A stretch of DNA of 64,000 bases from Candidatus Zixiibacteriota bacterium (GTDB lineage Bacteria; Zixibacteria; MSB-5A5; GN15; JACZUZ01). Location of the stretch: the NCBI GenBank assembly GCA_024280775.1, contig JAJRPM010000012.1, forward strand, positions 1 through 64,000, given 5' to 3'. The notes beneath the pieces are model-generated. The model was not told the DNA's origin. It did no database searches and worked only from the letters and a program-made list of their open reading frames with translations. Positions 52,866 to 61,568 of the stretch are shown one piece after another; the stretch's first letter is position 1; each line of letters begins with the position of its first letter. The translations under genes were made by a program, and so were the position numbers.

Positions 52866-55037
52866 TTAGTTCTTGTTTAATGATACAAGTTGATTGGTTC
52901 GCAATGATTCTACTACTGCAAGTGTCACATCGGTGGCGCAGAATGCGTCACTGGCTATTTCCTGCGCTTCATTTGAACCACGCGCTAGTGTGGCAAATGT
53001 GTTTAGCTCGGCCTTGTGACCCTTGTCCTGCGCTCCGGACCACAGTTTCTTAGTTTTGCCATTGTTGTACATCACAGCGCTCTTGAAATCATCAATTACG
53101 TATGAGCTTCCGGCGCAATGAACTTCCAGCGCTTCTTTGGCCAATCCAGCGCCTCCGGAAGCAGTGTAGATGATTACTCCTGTTGATCCGTCGGATAGTT
53201 TCATAGTGATGTTTACATTGTCCTCTGTGAGGAACTTGCTGGTTGTGAAACCTACGCCTTCAGCAAAGACCGTCTGGGGCGTTGCGCAGGAGAGATAGTT
53301 AATCAAGTCAATGAAATGACATGCTTCCCCGATGAGTCTTCCTTTTCCAATTGTATCGTCCTGCAGGGGGCTCTCTTTAGGAATAAAGCCGGCGTTGATG
53401 CGATAGATGTACATTGCAGGTGTTTCAGATTGGGCTAGCTGTTTCCTTACGGTCAGCGCGGCTGGTGAATAGCGCCGGTTGAACCCGACCATCAGATTGC
53501 CAGGGTTACTGTTGTAGGACTTGACTACTTCCTCCAACTCAGTCTTGGTGGTTGCTAACGGCTTCTCGACGAAAACATCTTTGCCCGCCTCGAGAGAGGC
53601 AAGAACCTGCTGAGTGTGCACATTATGCGGAGTGGCAATCAACATCGCTGATACTTCCGGGTTTGCAAGAAGTTCATCGAATGATGTTCCGGCATTAGCA
53701 AAGCCGAATTGTTTGGCGGTACTCATTGCATTCACACCATTTGAGGTCACTACTGTGTGTAGCTCCACTTCTTTGATGTTTTGTAATAGCGGATAGAGCA
53801 CACCGGTTGAAAAACCACCAGAGCCGATAGCGCCAAGTTTCATGTGAGTTTTTGCACTGGCGCTTGAAGGCTTGAGCGCTAAAGTCTTGGTATTGGTTGT
53901 GGCTGTTGTAGTGTCATAATTGAGAATCACACCAAGGAAGTCTTTTTCTTCGGAGCGTCCCATGATCATGTCATAGCCTGTGGTGGCATCTGCAATCGGG
54001 AAGCGATGGGTGATAAGGTCACGCACATTAACCGAACCATTGGAGATCATTTGCAGGAAGCATTCCATATTTCTGCCCTCAGTCCAGCGCACATAGGCTA
54101 CCGGGTAGTCATGTCCCTGCTCTTCATACTTGTTGTCATAACGACCCGGGCCATAGGAACGTGAGAGGTTCATCGACAGCTCTTTGTTATAGAATGGACG
54201 TCTATCAAGATCCATTGTCACTGCGCCTACGACGGTGATGTGTCCGCGTTCACGGCAGATTTCTGCGGCCATATTCATTAGCGCAGGTGATGAGCTCGCG
54301 GCGGTTATTATGACTCTGTCGACTCCGCGGCCACCGGTTAGCTCCTGACACAGGCCAGTAGGATCAGCTTCGGTGTTGTTGATAACTGAAGTGCAACCGA
54401 GTTTTTGCGCTAGTTCTAGTTTTGTATTGTCGATGTCCATGCCTACTACTGCACAGCCATTGGCTTTGAGCATTTGTGCAGTCAACTGTCCGAGCAGTCC
54501 CATGCCGATAACAGCGATAGTTTCGCCGAGAACCGGATTGGCCTGACGCACTCCCTGCAGAGCGATTGCTCCGAGAGTCACAAATGACGCTTCTTCCATG
54601 GTGACATTATCTGGAATCACTGCGGTGAGGTTTCGTGGCACAAAGACCATATCGGCATGTGAGGCGTATCCAAAACCCGCGGCAGCTACACGTTGGCCAA
54701 CTGCAAGGTCATTTACTCCGAGAGAGACTTCCGATATAACACCTGCGCAACTGTAACCCAGCGGAGCCGGGGCATCAAGACGGCTTTTCACTTTACGGTA
54801 GGTGTTGAGCGCGCCTTCGGTTCTAACTTTTTGGATTACCTGACGAACCAAATCCGGACGCTCTTTGGCTTTTCCCAGGACTGATTTTTCGGCCATTTGG
54901 ATAATGGCTTTCTCTGTGCCAGCTGATAGTAGTGAGGCGCTGTTTTTGATGACCACGCCACCGGTTTTTAGGGCCGGGGCCGGGACTTCTTCAATTCGTA
55001 ATTCGCCGCGTTTGGGATATTGTAATACCTGCTTCAC
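52866..55037 (-). CDS. Bi-domain oxidoreductase: MDR dehydrogenase + Gfo/Idh/MocA
   Basis: This 723-residue cytoplasmic fusion has an N-terminal zinc-type (MDR) alcohol dehydrogenase fold (residues ~1-360: L-G-Y-S-C-A-G-V-I, G-Q-R-V-A-A-A-G, NAD site G-M-G-L-L-G) and a C-terminal Gfo/Idh/MocA dehydrogenase (A-I-G-S-G-G-F-S, A-T-P-H-N-V-H, E-K-P-L). Such fusions recur in capsule loci and probably make an unusual sugar nucleotide or uronic acid. It starts with GTG at 55037, preceded by GAGGAAA, and this start overlaps the upstream stop by four bases (GTGA), so it is translationally coupled to the lysine-less aminotransferase-fold protein. Confidence 0.92.
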   Translation of the reverse strand: MKQVLQYPKRGELRIEEVPAPALKTGGVVIKNSASLLSAGTEKAIIQMAEKSVLGKAKERPDLVRQVIQKVRTEGALNTYRKVKSRLDAPAPLGYSCAGVISEVSLGVNDLAVGQRVAAAGFGYASHADMVFVPRNLTAVIPDNVTMEEASFVTLGAIALQGVRQANPVLGETIAVIGMGLLGQLTAQMLKANGCAVVGMDIDNTKLELAQKLGCTSVINNTEADPTGLCQELTGGRGVDRVIITAASSSPALMNMAAEICRERGHITVVGAVTMDLDRRPFYNKELSMNLSRSYGPGRYDNKYEEQGHDYPVAYVRWTEGRNMECFLQMISNGSVNVRDLITHRFPIADATTGYDMIMGRSEEKDFLGVILNYDTTTATTNTKTLALKPSSASAKTHMKLGAIGSGGFSTGVLYPLLQNIKEVELHTVVTSNGVNAMSTAKQFGFANAGTSFDELLANPEVSAMLIATPHNVHTQQVLASLEAGKDVFVEKPLATTKTELEEVVKSYNSNPGNLMVGFNRRYSPAALTVRKQLAQSETPAMYIYRINAGFIPKESPLQDDTIGKGRLIGEACHFIDLINYLSCATPQTVFAEGVGFTTSKFLTEDNVNITMKLSDGSTGVIIYTASGGAGLAKEALEVHCAGSSYVIDDFKSAVMYNNGKTKKLWSGAQDKGHKAELNTFATLARGSNEAQEIASDAFCATDVTLAVVESLRTNQLVSLNKN

Positions 55038-56215
55038 CTTTGGATTTCCTCTGTATTAGTAATGTATTGATATTGTGTGTTATTGTGATGTGCTTTATGT
55101 TTGTGTGTGTAATCTGTTTTGGACTTGTTGCGTGACGCAATTGTTGTCTGGTAATATTCGCGTGGACATCTTGTAAGCGCGGCAACTATCGCTCGGCAAT
55201 AGCGATCATTGCCCACTGGTATGCGGAGAAATCCTTGCGATTCCCCTTTGTATTCGAACTCACAAAAAGTTACTCCCTGTGGACTCAGGATTTCCAAAGC
55301 CATTTCGGGGTTGGATATTTTCAAAAGGACAAAGTCTGCGGGAGAGAGAATAATCTCAGCGCCAAGACGTCTCAATAGAGCAGTCAAGTAGATTCGATTC
55401 TCGCAGATAGTGTTTACGATGCGATGCATCACATCCTGCCTTCCAAGGGCTATGGTTGCTGCTATCAAATCGTCACATTCCGTAAGCTCAGGCTGGATAT
55501 GATTGTTAAGGGATTGGATTCGCTCCTTATCTCCTAATGCGTAGGCCACTTGACTGTTCCCTAGGCCGAATGCTTCTGCGAAGGTGCGTAGGATTATGAG
55601 ATTGCTGAACTCTTCAAGTAGTTTTGCGCAAGTTGCGTTGCAGTATTCAAATAGTGATTCATCAACTATCACTAGAGCCGATCCGGCGCCGTTTAGAATT
55701 CGCCTAATCTGTGTTACAGTGTAGACTTCTCCGCTAGTCACGTTTGGACTGGCAAGGTAGAGGACCTGAGTTGACTCTGATAACGCGTCAGATATTTCCT
55801 CGTTTGAGGAATCAACCAAGGAAGGAATGACCTTGATAGGTGTTCTTGTGAGTCTCAACGTATCCTGAGATATTGGACCGACGCAGGTAATAGCATCAAA
55901 GTCCCGCTGGGCATTACAGATGAGTCCAGCCATAATTGTTGCTACATCAGGGGCTATTGCAATGTTCTCTGTCGGTACGCCAGTGTAGCGCCACAAGGCT
56001 TTTAGTAATAACTTGTGTGTATTGCTATGGGTAGACTCTGAGCTACTGTTGAAGCGCTCACGAACAGCCCGAATTATTTCCGGTTGCATCAACTCAACAG
56101 CTACTGAGCGATAATGATTGTGACAGTCTCGCGAGGTTGAAGCAGTAATCACCTCGGTCGCAACTCTCGCGCTTGAAGCGGAATCTCTTTTGGCAGTAGC
56201 AGTGTTCATATTCAT
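55034..56215 (-). CDS. Aminotransferase-fold protein (HisC-like) without the PLP lysine
   Basis: This 393-residue cytoplasmic protein follows the class I/II (histidinol-phosphate-type) aminotransferase fold: S-P-N-V-T-S-G replaces the N-P-N-N-P-T-G motif, V-I-V-D-E-S-L keeps the PLP-nitrogen aspartate, and the R-x-L/F-S-K-A-F site reads R-T-F-A213-E214-A-F. Glu214 sits where the Schiff-base lysine should be, so ordinary transamination is not expected. The last ~30 residues are a basic, His/Asn/Tyr-rich tail from AT/GT-rich DNA. The ATG at 56215 is preferred (AGGAAAGGG upstream, TAATG overlap with the preceding stop); ATG 56209 is an alternative. It may be a pseudoenzyme or a structural or regulatory partner. 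Confidence 0.85.
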   Translation of the reverse strand: MNMNTATAKRDSASSARVATEVITASTSRDCHNHYRSVAVELMQPEIIRAVRERFNSSSESTHSNTHKLLLKALWRYTGVPTENIAIAPDVATIMAGLICNAQRDFDAITCVGPISQDTLRLTRTPIKVIPSLVDSSNEEISDALSESTQVLYLASPNVTSGEVYTVTQIRRILNGAGSALVIVDESLFEYCNATCAKLLEEFSNLIILRTFAEAFGLGNSQVAYALGDKERIQSLNNHIQPELTECDDLIAATIALGRQDVMHRIVNTICENRIYLTALLRRLGAEIILSPADFVLLKISNPEMALEILSPQGVTFCEFEYKGESQGFLRIPVGNDRYCRAIVAALTRCPREYYQTTIASRNKSKTDYTHKHKAHHNNTQYQYITNTEEIQR

Positions 56216-57747
56216 TAGCCCTTTCCTGCTATCGCTGTTGTTCTCTTGCAACCAGCTAGTAATTCACTGTAGCTGGCGGTAATAGTTTCGGCGCTGTGTT
56301 TTTTGATAATTGTGTCACGGTAGCTAGTCGGGACTAGACTCATGCCTTGCTCCAGGAAAGTTTTGAGAGCTGTAACATTCTCTTTGAAGGAATGAGCGCT
56401 TGCGGAGTTCAAAGTCAATGCGCCTGGTCGACTCTGGAAGAACTCTGCAGAGCTATCATTTGCTATAGAGGCGATATTTAGAATTGGCTTGGAAGAGCTT
56501 GCGTATTCGACAACTTTGCTGGGCAATTGATAGGGGCTTGTGTTGCCGATGCTTAGTAGCAAGTCAGCCTGATTCATCGCCGCGATAGTGATGTCTTTGG
56601 GCATTAGGCCATGCATGTGTATGCTAAGATTCTGCTTCTGCAGATACTCGGCAAAAGTCTCTTTGCAATCCTCTGTTGGGCCAAAGAAATGTAGCTCAAT
56701 ATTTTTAGTCGGTAATTCTTCTTTCAAGGCGGCGAACAGACGCAGGAGATATTCCGGGTTACGGATGTCCCGATATAGAGCGCCGGTATACAGCGCCTTT
56801 AGCGCGGGGCTGTTCCCCAAGGGCATGTCGGTGGTCGGTTTGGAAGAGCATGACACCAAGGGAGGTATCACAGTTATCTTTTCTGCGGCTTCCGGGAATA
56901 ATTCGATGTACCTACGTTTAGTCGCTTCGGTGGTAACGCTTACACTGTCACATTCGGTGAATACTTTACTTTCGTAGCGATAATTGTGCGTTCGATACAA
57001 AGTGTGATTGTTGGTCGGAGTGTCATGACGGTAGCAGAAGGGATCACCAATATCGACTACCCACTGCAACTGCGGACTTTGTTTTTTGAGCTCCATACCT
57101 GCTACGTGAGAGGTAAATGGATCTGAGACGGTCAACAAAGTAGTCTCAGTTGAGTCACTCAATAATGAAGTTACTTTATTGATAGCGGGTTTTGACCACA
57201 GTGTTGCATAATCCGGCCAGTAGAGCTTTTTCCAGGTTAGGTCATGTATCAAACGAATAAGCGTTTTCAGAACTCGTTTGAGCTTTGAGACAACTCCTGT
57301 GGCTGGAACCGCTGAAGGTTTAGATGTCACACGCAAATTTCTTTCTTTGGCTCTCAACATCGTTCGGAAGCCTTCGACTATACTCTTGCCGACTCGATGA
57401 ATATGAACACCATTTACACATTCATATTGCTCCAATCCCGACTGCCAGGCGCAAACCACATCAATGCGTCTTCCTTGCTTGGCCCATAGCTCTGCAATTG
57501 CGGTCCAGCGAAATGCGCGGGGGTTTAGCATAGGGGAATAGTTATGGCTGACGATAATGACCCGACTGGAATCTTCTGAGTTTGTTGCCGGCACAGAATT
57601 GGAATTCTCACCTGACCGTCTTAGTGTCAAGACGCCAATCGCTTCTCCACGAGAAACTTTGGACACTGCCGGGTTTGTTTCCAGGTCAACAATACGATTT
57701 GTAGTCTGTTTGCCCGGGTCAATTATCCGGGAATCGATTGCGCTCAT
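56215..57747 (-). CDS. GT-B glycosyltransferase (family 1/4-like)
   Basis: This 510-residue cytoplasmic or membrane-associated enzyme has an N-terminal acceptor domain opening with V-I-I-V-S-H-N-Y-S-P-M-L-N-P-R-A-F-R-W and a donor domain with L-Y-T-G-A-L-Y, E-L-H-F-F-G-P, S-I-G-N-T-S-P-Y-Q-L-P-S-K-V-V-E-Y-A-S-S-S-K-P-I-L, the GT4-type nucleotide-sugar site. A ~50-residue polar N-terminal extension is unusual. GGAGG lies seven bases before the ATG, which overlaps the stop of the polymerase gene as ATGA. It probably adds one sugar of the capsule repeat; the specificity is unknown. Confidence 0.88.
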   Translation of the reverse strand: MSAIDSRIIDPGKQTTNRIVDLETNPAVSKVSRGEAIGVLTLRRSGENSNSVPATNSEDSSRVIIVSHNYSPMLNPRAFRWTAIAELWAKQGRRIDVVCAWQSGLEQYECVNGVHIHRVGKSIVEGFRTMLRAKERNLRVTSKPSAVPATGVVSKLKRVLKTLIRLIHDLTWKKLYWPDYATLWSKPAINKVTSLLSDSTETTLLTVSDPFTSHVAGMELKKQSPQLQWVVDIGDPFCYRHDTPTNNHTLYRTHNYRYESKVFTECDSVSVTTEATKRRYIELFPEAAEKITVIPPLVSCSSKPTTDMPLGNSPALKALYTGALYRDIRNPEYLLRLFAALKEELPTKNIELHFFGPTEDCKETFAEYLQKQNLSIHMHGLMPKDITIAAMNQADLLLSIGNTSPYQLPSKVVEYASSSKPILNIASIANDSSAEFFQSRPGALTLNSASAHSFKENVTALKTFLEQGMSLVPTSYRDTIIKKHSAETITASYSELLAGCKRTTAIAGKG

Positions 57748-59324
57748 CGTAGCCCTCCAGATATTTCGCCGGCTTTCTGGATTGCACTATTCTCTTGGTG
57801 GATACGCCCAATGTTTATCAAGGCTCCTGTTACAAACCAAAAGAAGATTCCTTGTGATCCGGAGAAGGGCAGGTTGATTTGTGCGCAAAGAGCGAAGGCC
57901 ACGACTATTCCACACCCCAGGGCGGTTTGGACTTTCAGATACTTATCTGTGGTTGTTTCCGATATACGTTTCAGCTCGCGGAAGATCATCATTATTATGA
58001 ATCCAAATAGCGCCGCGCCTATCCAGCCGGCTTCCATGGCTTTTTGCATCAACTCGTTATGCGGTTGGGTGAGAAAACCTGAACCGGCTGATTGAGCGGA
58101 GGCGACAGTTTGTGAGCCATAGCCTGCGCCTACACCTAGCGGATTCGCGGCAATTATTCGCAAGGTTGGTTTCCACATTCTATCTACTCTATCCTGAATT
58201 GATGCGGCCTTGGAGGGATCACTCAGCTCGGCTATGCGTTCTAGTTTCGCTACTCCGGTTTGCTCTAGTTGATGTTCAAAAATCGCCAGACCCGTGACAA
58301 TAGCAAATACTACTGCGGCGCTTATCAGGGCTATTCTTGATCTTCTTGCTTTATCTGAACGAATGTACCAGGCTGTCATTAGTCCCGCGAGTATCATCAG
58401 TATGGGTGTGCGTTCCAGCGAAAGTGAAAGCAACACTATCACTGAGATTGCGATTGCAAGACGAAGCGCTTTCCAGCGTTTGGATGCATGTGAGAATCCA
58501 TCACCGATTATCAACACACCCCATAGAGCCAAAGTGAAAGTGAATTCCATGTACCCGAAGAAAGTTGAGAATGTACGAAACTCTATACCTTTGATACCAA
58601 GTGTCAACCAGCCGTCGAGACCTTGTCTTACGAATAGGTCATTGAAGGCTGTGGTTTCGAATCCCCATAGGCCACTTAGCGTGTGTTTCATGCCGTAGAG
58701 AGTCGTTATCAATGCGGTGATTGCAATTACTTTCATGAATGCAATGAAGTCCGCTTTGGAGCGCATTATTTCACCGGCGAGAAAAAACACCGCTACAGTG
58801 GGGAAGATGTTGCGTTCAAAGCCTGCGAGGCCAACTAGCGGGGAATTGTGCGGATTGAATATTGACAGGGCATAGACACCGATGAATACGGCAATCGCCA
58901 AATCAAGTTTGTGTTGCAGTGATTTGCGATTTTCGATTAGACGTCTTGTGATTACAATCAAGCATAATGCTGATAGGTATAGTCCAGCTGAATAGCGAAA
59001 CATATCAACTTGCGGAAGAGTTGCATTTAGAGTGTCAAGATGGTAGGCAAGACGCCATAGTGCAGGTTTAACACAAACGAAAATCAATGAGTAAAAAGTC
59101 GCGTTACGCAGGCTCGTTGAAAGGGCTATTGCGAATCCGACTGCTGTTAGCGCGAAGAAAAGAAAATTGGCGCTAACACCGACTAAGGCTCCATAGGCCG
59201 CCAGCGCTCCAATAGTCAACGCTAATCCAGTCCATACAAATGCAACAAGCGCCGCTCTATCAGTTAGAGCGCGCTGAAGTTTTGCCTGTAAGTCTTGTAG
59301 GGGTGAGGCGACTATCGCAGACAT
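57744..59324 (-). CDS. O-antigen ligase/Wzy-type polymerase
   Basis: This 526-residue polytopic membrane protein has about 12 hydrophobic segments and a large extracytoplasmic loop bearing the Wzy_C/O-antigen-ligase signature: G-A-G-Y-G-S, then Q-P-H-N-E-L-M-Q-K-A-M-E-A-G-W-I-G. Family members polymerise lipid-linked repeat units or ligate them to a carrier in the periplasm; in this locus a capsule polymerase is the better guess. GAGG lies five bases upstream of the ATG. It overlaps the heparinase-like gene by 13 bases and the next glycosyltransferase by four, so it is translationally coupled on both sides. Confidence 0.88.
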   Translation of the reverse strand: MSAIVASPLQDLQAKLQRALTDRAALVAFVWTGLALTIGALAAYGALVGVSANFLFFALTAVGFAIALSTSLRNATFYSLIFVCVKPALWRLAYHLDTLNATLPQVDMFRYSAGLYLSALCLIVITRRLIENRKSLQHKLDLAIAVFIGVYALSIFNPHNSPLVGLAGFERNIFPTVAVFFLAGEIMRSKADFIAFMKVIAITALITTLYGMKHTLSGLWGFETTAFNDLFVRQGLDGWLTLGIKGIEFRTFSTFFGYMEFTFTLALWGVLIIGDGFSHASKRWKALRLAIAISVIVLLSLSLERTPILMILAGLMTAWYIRSDKARRSRIALISAAVVFAIVTGLAIFEHQLEQTGVAKLERIAELSDPSKAASIQDRVDRMWKPTLRIIAANPLGVGAGYGSQTVASAQSAGSGFLTQPHNELMQKAMEAGWIGAALFGFIIMMIFRELKRISETTTDKYLKVQTALGCGIVVAFALCAQINLPFSGSQGIFFWFVTGALINIGRIHQENSAIQKAGEISGGLR

Positions 59325-61522
59325 GGAGCCTCACTGCGCGAAAGGTTGGCTACATTCGGGGACAAGTCCCGGTCTAAGTCAAATCTTACATTGCTCCATT
59401 CGAGCAGGTCGAATTTTGCGCGTAGCAGTTCTTCGCTTTGTTCCTTGTTCTCACCGGCCAGGTTTGGGAAAATTCCCCAAATCATCTCTGTTACACCAGT
59501 GGAGGCAAAAAGCAAGGTCTTGAAACCATTGGCCGGTACGCCATATTCCGGAGCATAGACAAACGGCTCTACCGCAATTGATGAACCAGCGCTGAAGCGT
59601 CTTACTATCAATTCACGTTGTGCTTCGCTGTCTGAATCACTGCCAATACTACATTCAACTTGAGCGGAGGTTTGCTTTCTAGTTTGAGGCCCCGTTATCA
59701 GGGCTGAAGAGAGGCGCCACTTTGCGGAGTGTTTTCCTATCGACTGGCCTTTGGTAAAAGAAACAGTGTCTTTGATTAACCAGAAACGCGCGAGCTTATC
59801 GAAATAGACCGAGCGATTGATTATTGGAGCGCCTGTTAGACGTTGATAACAATTATGTTCGGCCTGTAGGAGGTCCAATTCACGAGTTGACAGCCAGGAG
59901 GTTACTTTAGGCACACCACATTTACGTATGGCAAACAAATATCCCGGCAGAAACCGATTTGTTTCCACTCCATCTATTTGAACCGTCGAATGCGCTTGAA
60001 CTGAGCGCAAGCGGTTTCTTTCGGATTCATTCGCAGTATAGGTCAGAGTCCCTGAGTCAATGATGCACTGAGTGTCACCCCAGCTCATAGTCAGCGCTAG
60101 TTGATCGTTGTGTTTGTGTCCTCCGATACCGCTGACACCAATATCAGATACGTTGACTGTCAACGAGAGATCATCATGAGCCATTTTCACAATGCCGGCG
60201 CTCTTGAAATACTTGGAGTAGCTGGCGTGATGTGACTTGGCGCTGAAACAGTCTTCATTAGTCGATTCGATGTCACGTTGCAGGCGTCGTCCGCCAAAAA
60301 GCCATAGTGATTCAGGGGTGGCGCAAGATTCGGGGTCGAACCCATTCGGCTCTAGCCCTTCCATCAATCCCCAAAACAGCAACCATTCGGGATCGCGGTC
60401 TTTGCGCTCTGCAAGTTTTAGCAAACGGCCGGAGTCGTTATCACCGATATTCGGTAGCGCTCCGGTTGTATCTCGTAGTTCAGAAGTAATATCCAGCCCT
60501 TTTTGCAACGCGCGAACAAATGGCACTGACAGAGCGATTTCATTCTTGCGACAGAAAGTTAAAGTATAGAGATAGAACTCAAGCGTCATCAGGTGGTAAT
60601 TGGCGCTTGATTCATAGCAGAATCCGTCATCGGTTGTCTGCTCCTGTATTTCGATTTCCAATTCTGCTACCGCAAAGCTAACCCATTCCTGTCCATCAGG
60701 GAGTTTATCGAAGAGCGCTCCCAAAGTCAGCAGGCCGATTAGATCTGCCAGGTAATGATTTGAGCTGAGTCCTCTACCGCTGTTTTCAAGATTGGCGCGT
60801 ATGTGACGGCCATGCTGATATAGTGAGGTATATAGCGCCTTTAGAAAGGCCGGGGCCAGCGGTTTTGTTTGGTGGAACAACTCGAGAGCAGTAATGATAT
60901 TGATAGCTCTGAAAGCAAGCTCCATCGCGCAAGTCCAATTCGGGCCCAGCGGATACGGATTTTTTCTCTGCCAATCGTCTATGAGGTTTACAAAAGTCTT
61001 TCTATATGAGGGCTCTCCTGTCAGGATTTCCATTTGTCCCAGCGAAACAGCAAATTGGAAGCGCGATAGCTCCCATACCGTTTTGATATCAGAAACCGAA
61101 TCCGGTTTGATGATTGGAACCCGCAGAAAATGTTCATTAGTCCAAGTGACACCACTTTTGAAATCCTCGGCCCAACGGACACCGCCGAAGCCATCATCGA
61201 CATCTGTATATCCTGAGCCCAATTCTGAAAATTGATTCTTCAATGCGGCGTCAGTTTTTTGACGTAGCGCTTGGAAATGCTCAGGGAATTCATTGTTGAT
61301 ACGTCTGCGGATAAGTTGCGTATGTGCCTTGGCGATGATAAGCGAGCGCGATGACGCTTGCTCTACGAATGAATCAATTTCACCAACATGGTTGGACCTG
61401 AGAATCAGATCAAACATCTCAATATCAATTGAGTCCACAGGAAGATAGGGGCGAACATATTTCTTGATACGAGAAACCGCACCGTTGGCAATTCTCTTTG
61501 ACACTGAAGTTAGATATGACAT
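59312..61522 (-). CDS. Heparinase II/III family protein (alginate-lyase-like)
   Basis: This 736-residue protein has an N-terminal alpha/alpha toroid (W-x-x-x-F, N-P-Y-P-L-G-P-N-W-T-C-A-M-E, G-L-S-S-N-H-Y-L-A-D) and a C-terminal beta-sheet domain opening G-I-G-G-H-K-H-N-D-Q-L-A-L, the catalytic His/Tyr region of heparinase II/III-type polysaccharide lyases. There is no clear signal peptide, which is usual for members in capsule loci, where they may edit lipid-linked or nascent uronate-containing glycans. Its presence implies the capsule contains uronic acid. It overlaps the polymerase gene by 13 bases and follows the WecB gene by 46 bases. Confidence 0.88.
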   Translation of the reverse strand: MSYLTSVSKRIANGAVSRIKKYVRPYLPVDSIDIEMFDLILRSNHVGEIDSFVEQASSRSLIIAKAHTQLIRRRINNEFPEHFQALRQKTDAALKNQFSELGSGYTDVDDGFGGVRWAEDFKSGVTWTNEHFLRVPIIKPDSVSDIKTVWELSRFQFAVSLGQMEILTGEPSYRKTFVNLIDDWQRKNPYPLGPNWTCAMELAFRAINIITALELFHQTKPLAPAFLKALYTSLYQHGRHIRANLENSGRGLSSNHYLADLIGLLTLGALFDKLPDGQEWVSFAVAELEIEIQEQTTDDGFCYESSANYHLMTLEFYLYTLTFCRKNEIALSVPFVRALQKGLDITSELRDTTGALPNIGDNDSGRLLKLAERKDRDPEWLLFWGLMEGLEPNGFDPESCATPESLWLFGGRRLQRDIESTNEDCFSAKSHHASYSKYFKSAGIVKMAHDDLSLTVNVSDIGVSGIGGHKHNDQLALTMSWGDTQCIIDSGTLTYTANESERNRLRSVQAHSTVQIDGVETNRFLPGYLFAIRKCGVPKVTSWLSTRELDLLQAEHNCYQRLTGAPIINRSVYFDKLARFWLIKDTVSFTKGQSIGKHSAKWRLSSALITGPQTRKQTSAQVECSIGSDSDSEAQRELIVRRFSAGSSIAVEPFVYAPEYGVPANGFKTLLFASTGVTEMIWGIFPNLAGENKEQSEELLRAKFDLLEWSNVRFDLDRDLSPNVANLSRSEAPCLR

Positions 61523-61568
61523 TGTCTCTGCATTATTCCTGAGTAATCTTGTTCCTGCTCTAAATTCA

